Shown in pieces: positions 7,179 through 12,776 of a stretch of 12,776 bases of DNA. The notes under the pieces are model-generated. The model had not been told where the DNA came from, made no database searches, and saw nothing but the letters and a program-made list of their open reading frames with translations. How positions within the stretch are numbered: the stretch's first letter is position 1; the number at the start of each line of letters is the position of its first letter. Source of the DNA: Clostridia bacterium (lineage in GTDB: Bacteria; Bacillota; Clostridia; Christensenellales; Borkfalkiaceae); assembly GCA_900770685.1 (NCBI GenBank), contig CAAGLC010000047.1, positions 1 to 12,776 on the forward strand, in the 5' to 3' direction. Position numbers and translations under genes: made by a program.

Positions 7179-8116
7179 TGGATGAAAACGTTTTTACGTC
7201 GAAAATAACGGCTAAAAACTTAATAGATTCAAAAATAGAGAAAGAGTTAACCGAAGGTTTGAACTTGATAGAACTTCCCGCGCCTCAATTCGTACCCAAG
7301 AATTGGGGCGTTGGGGGAGATTTAAGCGGTTTTGAAAACGGTATCGGGTTTAAGATCAACGGAAAGGACTATATATCTATGCACACCCTCTCTAGATGGG
7401 GGCGTGTCGTTCTTAGTGAACTCAAATTGAAAGAAGAAGGAATATTTACTTCCATTTCAAGTTTTGATAAAGATATAATAAATAATGACCTTGCTTTTTC
7501 TAGAAACGAAAAGTGGTGCTACGCTATTCCTATTTTAGAATCGCAAGCAAAATACGTTTTATTAAAACAATATGCAAAAAAGACCTATAGACTAATTTGC
7601 AAATCGTATAAAAGCGTATTAAGACGAGTTGATAGTCTAAAGAGCGTTGAACTAACGGAAGAGCCAAGTTTTATTTCACTTAGTCAAATAATAAAAGACT
7701 TAGGCGATTTAGATTTGGAGCAAAAATTGTATGAAATCGTTAAAAGTAAAAAAGCGGTATTCGTCTTCGGTATAGGCAATTACTTTTTAGATGGCGAGCG
7801 CCTATTACGTCCTCGCTCGGTTGATGCGGAAAATTGGAATCTTAACGGCGAAATGCTCGTTTACGACAATGAAAAAGATGAAATAGTTCAATTTTTTGCA
7901 TTAGGGATAGGCGTGGATGAAAAAGCGTTGTTAAAACAAGCGAATAAAAGTGACCAAAGAGCGTTATTTTACGAGTTTTGTAGCGCCGTAAGGGGAAAAA
8001 GAATACCTTTAGCAATAAGTTGTGAAATAGTTAAATCACAAGTATATTCTTTGATTTTAGACGAGAAATCGTTTACACCTACGGAATTTAGCGCTTTTTC
8101 CGGAAAGGACGGCTAA
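7178..8116 (+). CDS. AsnA-like protein (aspartate-ammonia ligase fold), probable pseudoenzyme
   Basis: Segment-by-segment comparison with AsnA as I remember it shows the same order throughout. LNLIELPAPQFV (28-39) corresponds to LGLIEVQAPIL, GDLSG (47-51) to DNLSG, MHTLSRWGR (68-76) to VHSLAKWKR, and GIFTSISSF (88-96) to GLYTHMKAL. AVFVFGIG (193-200) corresponds to AVFLVGIG, LNGEMLVY (222-229) to LNGDILVW, LGIGVDEK (242-249) to MGIRVD, and the IVKSQV region (284-289) to IGQSRL. The 312-residue length is near the usual 330. However, the residues that bind aspartate and ATP in E. coli AsnA are replaced: D46 to G47, S72 to T70, K77 to G75, R100 to D97, Q116 to K112, D118 to C114, R255 to G245 and the motif-3 R299 to Q288. 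The frame is intact, the start overlaps the glyA stop (TAATG), and codon use matches the neighbours, so it looks like a maintained gene. Asparagine synthesis is unlikely and the real role is unknown. The homology is inferred by eye. Confidence 0.72.
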   Translation: MDENVFTSKITAKNLIDSKIEKELTEGLNLIELPAPQFVPKNWGVGGDLSGFENGIGFKINGKDYISMHTLSRWGRVVLSELKLKEEGIFTSISSFDKDIINNDLAFSRNEKWCYAIPILESQAKYVLLKQYAKKTYRLICKSYKSVLRRVDSLKSVELTEEPSFISLSQIIKDLGDLDLEQKLYEIVKSKKAVFVFGIGNYFLDGERLLRPRSVDAENWNLNGEMLVYDNEKDEIVQFFALGIGVDEKALLKQANKSDQRALFYEFCSAVRGKRIPLAISCEIVKSQVYSLILDEKSFTPTEFSAFSGKDG

Positions 8117-8121
8117 AGATA

Positions 8122-8129
8122 GAGGGGGG
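8122..8129 (+). promoter_or_regulatory. Shine-Dalgarno of tcdA
   Basis: GAGGGGGG begins 5 bases after the upstream stop codon and ends 2 bases before the ATG at 8132. The GAGG core is about 6 bases from the start, and the G run makes exact pairing ambiguous. Confidence 0.7.
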
Positions 8130-8131
8130 AA

Positions 8132-8818
8132 ATGTCAAGATTTGAAAGAGTAAAAGCGTTAGTAGGAAACGAGGCTTACGAAAAGTTGAAAAAATCAACG
8201 GTTGCCGTATTTGGTATAGGTGGCGTTGGTGGATACGTCGTTGAAGCCCTCGCAAGAAGTGGGTTAGGTAACGTCGTTATTTTTGATAACGACGTTGTTT
8301 GTGATAGTAACGTAAATCGTCAAATAATCGCAACGACGAAGACGCTCGGCACGAGCAAAGTTCAAGCAATGCTTGATAGGTTAATGGATATTAATCCGGA
8401 AATAAACGTTGTTATAAACAAGGTCTTTTATCTTCCTGAAAACGCCAATCAATTTTCCTTTAAAGATTACGATTTCGTTGTTGACGCTGTTGATACAGTT
8501 AGTGCGAAGATAGAAATTATTTCAAGGGCAAAAAAAGAAGGCGTTGAAGTTATTTCTTGTATGGGTACGGGCGCAAAACTTGATCCTTTAAAACTAAAGG
8601 TTAGTAAACTTGAAGATACCAAAGGTTGTCCTTTAGCGAGGGTGATGCGAAGAGAATTAAGACAGCGAGACATCACGGGAGTTAAAGTGGTATATTCAGA
8701 AGAGCAACCCCTTGTTAACGTTAGCGAAAGAGGGAATATTCCTTCAATGATTTTCGTTCCTGCAACGGCAGGAATAATTATCGCTAGCGAAGTTATAAAA
8801 GATTTAATTAATAGGTGA
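8132..8818 (+). CDS. tcdA: tRNA threonylcarbamoyladenosine dehydratase TcdA (CsdL)
   Basis: This is an E1-like (ThiF/MoeB superfamily) ATP-dependent enzyme that dehydrates t6A37 in tRNA to the cyclic form ct6A. The protein starts with the family-typical RFERVKALVGNEAYEKLKKS. Its nucleotide-binding loop FGIGGVGG is at residues 27-34, followed by an acidic residue at 52 and NRQI at 62-65. DAVDTVSAK is at 118-126, and KGCPLARVMRRELRQRDI is at 164-181 with the conserved Cys166. That CPLARV segment separates TcdA from MoeB and ThiF, which are longer and carry zinc cysteine pairs not seen here. The 228-residue length fits TcdA. A 15-base gap separates it from the AsnA-like gene. It adds a second tRNA modification enzyme to the cluster besides TrmFO. 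Confidence 0.93.
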   Translation: MSRFERVKALVGNEAYEKLKKSTVAVFGIGGVGGYVVEALARSGLGNVVIFDNDVVCDSNVNRQIIATTKTLGTSKVQAMLDRLMDINPEINVVINKVFYLPENANQFSFKDYDFVVDAVDTVSAKIEIISRAKKEGVEVISCMGTGAKLDPLKLKVSKLEDTKGCPLARVMRRELRQRDITGVKVVYSEEQPLVNVSERGNIPSMIFVPATAGIIIASEVIKDLINR

Positions 8819-8822
8819 CGAT

Positions 8823-9359
8823 ATGAAATTTCTAATAGCATCAGATTTGCACGGTTCGGCTTATTACGCCGAAAAGATCGTTAAAATAATGGAAGAAATA
8901 AATGCCGATAAATTAATTTTACTAGGCGATATATATAATCACGGTCCAAGAAACCCGCTACCCAAAGGATATGAAACTATGAACGTATCCGATATTCTAA
9001 ACGGAATAAAAGATAAACTTATAGTGATAAAAGGAAATTGTGATAGCGAAGTGGATAAAATGATTTCCGAGTTTGATTTTAACGACAATAGCGTAATAAT
9101 ATCAAACGGGAAAACGGTATTTTTAACGCACGGACACGTTTACAATAAGGATTCAATGCCAAAAACTAAATACGACGCAGTAGTTTACGGACATTTCCAT
9201 ACTGGGTTTATAATTGAAAAGGACGATACGGTTTTTGTAAACGTCGGCTCGCTTTCGTTGCCTAAGGGTGGAACTCCAAACAGTTACGTCGTTTTAGAGG
9301 ACGGTAAAATTTCACTTTATGATATAGACGGAAAGGTTATTGCAGAAAAAACAATTTAA
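8823..9359 (+). CDS. yfcE: YfcE-type metallophosphoesterase
   Basis: This is a small calcineurin-like phosphodiesterase of the MJ0936/YfcE type, which uses two divalent metals. Motifs in order are SDLHG (D8, H10), LGDIYNHGPRN (D36), GNCDSEVD (N72), THGH (H103, H105) and GHFH (H124, H126). FVNVGSLSLPKGG follows, which in this family reads NPGS-x5-GG. The YNHGPRNPLPKGY and KGNCDSEVDKM segments match E. coli YfcE closely. That enzyme is active on artificial phosphodiesters, but its natural substrate is not established. At 178 residues the length is normal. The ribosome binding site AGGTGA (8813-8818) contains the tcdA stop codon TGA, 4 bases before the ATG. No signal peptide is present, so it is cytosolic. 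Confidence 0.94.
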   Translation: MKFLIASDLHGSAYYAEKIVKIMEEINADKLILLGDIYNHGPRNPLPKGYETMNVSDILNGIKDKLIVIKGNCDSEVDKMISEFDFNDNSVIISNGKTVFLTHGHVYNKDSMPKTKYDAVVYGHFHTGFIIEKDDTVFVNVGSLSLPKGGTPNSYVVLEDGKISLYDIDGKVIAEKTI

Positions 9360-9363
9360 GGAG
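9357..9363 (+). promoter_or_regulatory. Shine-Dalgarno fixing the GTG start of the ABC gene
   Basis: TAAGGAG joins the yfcE stop (9357-9359) with a ribosome binding site 7 bases before GTG at 9371. No ATG is placed as well, so GTG is taken as the initiator. Confidence 0.8.
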
Positions 9364-9370
9364 AAATAAG

Positions 9371-12313
9371 GTGTTAACTGTTAATAACTTAACAAAAATA
9401 TATAAAACTAAAGGCGGAGTCGAGGTGAAAGCCTTGGACAACGTAACGGTTAATTTTCCAGAAACTGGCATGATATTTTTGCTTGGGAAGAGTGGGTCTG
9501 GAAAATCCACGCTTCTTAACGTTTCAGGGGGGCTTGATAAGCCTACGGACGGCGAAATTATCGTAAAAGGGAAAAGCAGTAAGGAATTTACCTTGTCTGA
9601 CTGGGACGGTTATAGAAACACCTACGTCGGGTTTGTTTTTCAGGAATATAACATATTAGACGAGTTTACCATTGAAGAAAATATTGCTATTGCGTTAAGG
9701 CTTCAAAACAAGGAAAGCGACGATGCAAAAGTTAACGATATATTAACCGAGGTTGATTTAAACGGATACGGGCAAAGAAAACCTAACACGCTATCTGGTG
9801 GTCAAAAGCAAAGGGTGGCAATAGCAAGAGCTTTAATTAAAGACCCAAAGATAATTATGGCGGACGAGCCAACCGGCGCTCTTGATTCGGAAACGGGTAA
9901 GCAAGTTTTTGAAACCTTAAAGAAACTGTCTAAAAAGCGTTTAGTAATAGTTGTATCGCACGATAGAGAGTTTGCCGAGCAATACGGTGATAGAATTATT
10001 GAATTAGAAGACGGTAAGGTTATAAGTGATAGCACTAAAGAGATTTTAGAGAGTAACCAACTTGAAGAAAATCTAATCGTAGTCGACCAAGACACCGTAA
10101 CGGTTAAAGATTGGAAAAAATTAAGTAAAGACGACATAGAAAAGATTATATCAATCATGTCGCAAAACGGAGAACAAACGGTTATAACTAAGGACGCTAA
10201 GCACGTTAGTGAAATCAGTAAAGTTGTATCCGATAAAAAGATAAAATCTTTCAAGCCAACGGAAAAAAGGGAATATAGATATCACGGCGAGCCGGCGAGT
10301 TTTATAGAGTCTAAACTTCCTTTCGTACATGCGCTAAAAATGGCTTGGAGTGCAATTAAATCAAAGCCTATAAGGTTGATTTTTACGATATTTTTATCAG
10401 TTTTAGCCTTTACTTTTTTTGGAATTTCCTCAACTCTAATGCTTTACGATCCTTCGTATTCAATTTCAAAGGCATTGGAAAAAACCGATTATTCAGCTTA
10501 TGTGCTAGAAAAAAATTTTGAAGCCGAACGGTATGTTAAATATGCAACTATCGACGGCGAAAAATTGGATAAAATGGGAATATCTCTATTAAGGGGTGCT
10601 TATTCAAACGAAGATTTAGAGTTGTTAAATAAAAACGATTTAGGTCTTGACTTTGCTGGAATAGTTGATTTAGGAGCGTATCGTAATTCGTTAGAAAACG
10701 TTGATGGTTATTCTAGTGGGGAACTTATTTTACAGGGAGTTACTCTTTCACATTATAATTCTCAGTATTATTATAAGGAGATGATTAACGGCTTTTACGA
10801 CGGAGGGGAGGAATGGTTAATTTCAAAGGGTTTTTCTCCCGTAGGAGAAAGTAAATATCCAGAAAAGGCAAACGAAATCGCAATACCGGAATATTTCTTT
10901 GAAATGATTAAAAATTCAACAGAAAATAGGTGTTCGAGCGTTGAAGAACTTTTGGGGAAAGAGATAGATTTATCCATAGGGACGTTTACAGTAACAGGTG
11001 TTTATAACGTTGGAAAGATACCGGAGAGATTTGAAAAGTTAAAATATACAAACAATAATCTTTCTCCTATTGAGAGAGATAATCTTAAAGCGGAATTGAG
11101 AGATTATATTAGCTGTAGTTTTCATTCAATATTTTTTGCAAGCCCAGAGTTTTATGAAACTTATAAGTATGAATACGTTAAAGTTGGAGAGAGAACGGGG
11201 CACGGTATGGAATTGGCAATTGCACCATCTGGATTATCGGGAGTAATTTTGTCAAGTGATAGTATCACCGTTTATACACCAAGATCAGTGTGGCAGAATA
11301 AGGAGGCGATTCCATTATACGACCTTAATGGCAATAAAGTAAGCCATGCACAAATTCAGGAAAACGAGGCATACATAAACGTTAAAGCAGTCATTTCTCA
11401 AATTCAGTCTTTTTATAATGAAGTAAAAAATAATCCTGAATATTCAGAATTCAACGCTGTTTTTGAGAAGTATTATTCGCGCAGGTTAACTTATAACGAT
11501 TACTCGATTATAATTAAAACCGTTTGTGAAAATTATGAAAAAGAAATGGGCGAGAAGTTGCGTTATAATAAGCACGTTTACACTAATAACGTTCGTAACG
11601 AAAAGGCAACTTTAGACGTGGTAGGTTTTTTCTATATCAATAAAGAAAATTATGGTAATTATTTTATATCGGACTTAGTGCTTGATAAATATGAAACCCA
11701 TGATGACACAAATTACGGTTTTAGCTCATATGTGTATGAGACAAAGTATGAAGCGAACGTTGAAGATGAAAAATACGGCAAGATAATATCTTTAACAAAC
11801 GGAAAGTTCGATCAAACAAAATACACTTTAAGAAATTTTAATGGCTGGAAGAACGCAGTAAAATGTAGCGTATTTGAATCTAGCAGAAATACTTCGCAAG
11901 TGATATCAACGTTAAAGATAGTATTTTGTGTGCTTGCAGGTGTCGTAGGAATTTTTGCTTCGTTAATGTTGTTAAACTTCATATCTTTGTCAATTACTAA
12001 TAAAACAAAGGAAATTGGTATTTTAAGGGCAATAGGGGCAACTGGTAAGGACGTGTTTAGAATTTTTATTACTGAGGCTTTTATAATAACGGGAGTATGC
12101 TTCATTTTGTCTATCATCTTATCTATTTTAGGATGCTATTTGATGAACGTTATGTTATCGTCCACGGCTTTTGGGGTATCCATACTAAACTTTAGTGTAT
12201 TAAACGTATTAATCATATTAGTGATATGCGTTCTTGTTTCCATAATAGGAACGGCATCGCCGGTTAAGAAGGCATCTAAGCGCTCACCGGTTGAAAGTAT
12301 TAGAACGGTATAA
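9371..12313 (+). CDS. Fused ABC ATPase/FtsX-type permease (MacB-like)
   Basis: One polypeptide of 980 residues combines a nucleotide-binding domain and a permease. The ATPase part (about 1-225) has Walker A GKSGSGKST at 39-47, the Q-loop at Gln91, signature LSGGQKQR at 141-148, Walker B IIMADEP at 161-167, the D-loop GALDSE and H-switch His197. A linker of about 100 residues leads to the first transmembrane helix (about 334-358). An extracytoplasmic region of roughly 480 residues follows, then three helices at about 845-875, 893-927 and 940-963, with the FtsX-type TKEIGILRAIGAT between the second and third helix of the protein. The C-terminal tail ends in a KKASKRSPVESIR-type motif. This is the MacB/LolCDE mechanotransmission architecture. 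No substrate, periplasmic adaptor or sensor-regulator pair is visible nearby, so the cargo is unknown. The start is GTG. Confidence 0.92.
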   Translation: MLTVNNLTKIYKTKGGVEVKALDNVTVNFPETGMIFLLGKSGSGKSTLLNVSGGLDKPTDGEIIVKGKSSKEFTLSDWDGYRNTYVGFVFQEYNILDEFTIEENIAIALRLQNKESDDAKVNDILTEVDLNGYGQRKPNTLSGGQKQRVAIARALIKDPKIIMADEPTGALDSETGKQVFETLKKLSKKRLVIVVSHDREFAEQYGDRIIELEDGKVISDSTKEILESNQLEENLIVVDQDTVTVKDWKKLSKDDIEKIISIMSQNGEQTVITKDAKHVSEISKVVSDKKIKSFKPTEKREYRYHGEPASFIESKLPFVHALKMAWSAIKSKPIRLIFTIFLSVLAFTFFGISSTLMLYDPSYSISKALEKTDYSAYVLEKNFEAERYVKYATIDGEKLDKMGISLLRGAYSNEDLELLNKNDLGLDFAGIVDLGAYRNSLENVDGYSSGELILQGVTLSHYNSQYYYKEMINGFYDGGEEWLISKGFSPVGESKYPEKANEIAIPEYFFEMIKNSTENRCSSVEELLGKEIDLSIGTFTVTGVYNVGKIPERFEKLKYTNNNLSPIERDNLKAELRDYISCSFHSIFFASPEFYETYKYEYVKVGERTGHGMELAIAPSGLSGVILSSDSITVYTPRSVWQNKEAIPLYDLNGNKVSHAQIQENEAYINVKAVISQIQSFYNEVKNNPEYSEFNAVFEKYYSRRLTYNDYSIIIKTVCENYEKEMGEKLRYNKHVYTNNVRNEKATLDVVGFFYINKENYGNYFISDLVLDKYETHDDTNYGFSSYVYETKYEANVEDEKYGKIISLTNGKFDQTKYTLRNFNGWKNAVKCSVFESSRNTSQVISTLKIVFCVLAGVVGIFASLMLLNFISLSITNKTKEIGILRAIGATGKDVFRIFITEAFIITGVCFILSIILSILGCYLMNVMLSSTAFGVSILNFSVLNVLIILVICVLVSIIGTASPVKKASKRSPVESIRTV

Positions 12314-12350
12314 GGCTGAATAAATATAAAATAATATATATAAAAGGCAT

Positions 12351-12385
12351 AAAAAAGGGGATAGCGAATTTTCGCTATCCCTTTT
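12351..12385. terminator. Rho-independent terminator, probably bidirectional
   Basis: A perfect 10-bp stem, GGGATAGCGA at 12358-12367 paired with TCGCTATCCC at 12372-12381, closes a 4-base loop (ATTT). It is followed by TTTT on the plus strand and preceded by six A residues, which read as a U tract on the minus strand. It lies between the convergent ABC gene and rnfB, so it can end both transcripts. The rest of the 118-base gap (12314-12431) is AT-rich and shows nothing else. Confidence 0.93.
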
Positions 12386-12431
12386 AGTTTAATTAAAAAT
12401 ATAAATCTTAGAACGGAAAGATAAATTTAAT

Positions 12432-12776
12432 TTAAATTTCCCAAATACATTTTTTGGGGCATTTTTGAACGCAAATTTTACATCCGGAGCATTTGTTGTA
12501 GTCTATAACGGGAACGTTGTCGTTTAACGTAATTGCACCGTTGGGGCAATTTTTAACGCATAAGCCACAAGAAATGCAACCTTTTTGACAAGCCGAAGTG
12601 GTTTCTTTTCCTTTGCAATGAGTTGAGCAAGCGATATAAACTTTCGAAGATTTTGGAATAAGTTCAATAATGTTTTTAGGACAAGTATTAACGCAAAGTC
12701 CACACGCTTCGCAAAGCGCCTTATTGGCTATTGCAACGCCATCAACGACCTTGATTGCGTGGTAAGGGCAAACTTC
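12432..12776 (-). CDS. rnfB: Rnf complex ferredoxin subunit RnfB, C-terminal part (5' end beyond window)
   Basis: The minus strand encodes 114 residues up to a TAA at 12434-12432. They begin EVCPYHAIKV, the end of one ferredoxin motif. Three further 4Fe-4S motifs follow: CEACGLCVNTCP, CISCGLCVKNCP and CSGCKICVQKCP. The segment PKSSKVYIACSTHCKGK lies between the first two of these and matches the RnfB-specific spacer (VPKKAKVYVACSSKDKGK type). RnfB takes electrons from reduced ferredoxin for the membrane Rnf complex, which reduces NAD+ and pumps Na+ or H+. In Clostridia the usual order is rnfCDGEAB with rnfB last, and its stop here faces a terminator, which fits. The N-terminal membrane anchor and first clusters lie off the right edge. 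A generic polyferredoxin is the alternative, but the spacer favours RnfB. Confidence 0.9.
   Translation of the reverse strand, partial: EVCPYHAIKVVDGVAIANKALCEACGLCVNTCPKNIIELIPKSSKVYIACSTHCKGKETTSACQKGCISCGLCVKNCPNGAITLNDNVPVIDYNKCSGCKICVQKCPKKCIWEI

Noticed and set aside
7178..8116. The AsnA-like gene as a decaying pseudogene
   Set aside because: It has no frameshift or internal stop, its length is close to the family norm, and it is coupled to glyA. Substitution is concentrated at active-site positions while structural blocks are kept. Recent decay cannot be fully excluded without relatives.
8132..8818. MoeB or ThiF as the identity of the E1-like protein
   Set aside because: The zinc-binding cysteine pairs of MoeB/ThiF are missing, and the GCPLARVMRRELR segment is characteristic of TcdA.
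12314..12350. TATA-rich stretch after the ABC gene as a promoter
   Set aside because: It lacks a paired -35 element, no gene follows on the plus strand, and it lies directly before a terminator.
19..12776. Mobile elements, CRISPR arrays, tRNA or rRNA genes, long repeats
   Set aside because: None were seen: coding density is near complete, no direct-repeat arrays or transposase motifs occur, and gaps are too short for structured RNA genes.

Overview
The window is a compact stretch of AT-rich bacterial chromosome. It most resembles an uncultured anaerobic member of the Bacillota (Clostridia): the gene order topA-trmFO-hslV-hslU, the folate-dependent TrmFO, the RnfB ferredoxin subunit and strong AAGGAGG-type ribosome binding sites all point there. 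The genus cannot be told from the sequence. Bases 1-18 are not genomic. They match the 3' end of an Illumina TruSeq read-2 adapter, so the left edge is an assembly contig end that cuts off the 5' part of topA.

Left part (19-4229): the C-terminal portion of DNA topoisomerase I with four Cys4 zinc ribbons, then trmFO (tRNA m5U54 methylation), then the ATP-dependent protease pair hslV and hslU. In many Bacillota this block also contains codV/xerC between trmFO and hslV, and codY after hslU. Both are absent here.

Middle part (4242-9359): hisS, a small RseC-like membrane protein, glyA, a 312-residue protein with the fold-level signature of AsnA (aspartate-ammonia ligase) but with nearly all known active-site residues replaced, tcdA (cyclic t6A formation on tRNA) and a YfcE-type phosphodiesterase. 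The theme is tRNA charging, tRNA modification and one-carbon metabolism. GlyA makes the 5,10-methylene-THF that TrmFO consumes.

Right part (9371-12776): a 980-residue fused ABC ATPase/FtsX-type permease with a very large extracytoplasmic region, a hairpin terminator flanked by A and T tracts, and on the minus strand the C-terminal 114 residues of RnfB (Rnf ion-pumping ferredoxin:NAD+ oxidoreductase), cut by the right edge.

All ten plus-strand genes lie within 29 bp of each other or overlap, and no internal promoter or terminator is evident, so they may form one long transcription unit ending at 12351-12385. No RNA genes, CRISPR arrays, insertion sequences or long repeats were seen, and no gene-free stretch exceeds about 120 bp. 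The observation most worth following is the apparent AsnA pseudoenzyme at 7178-8116.
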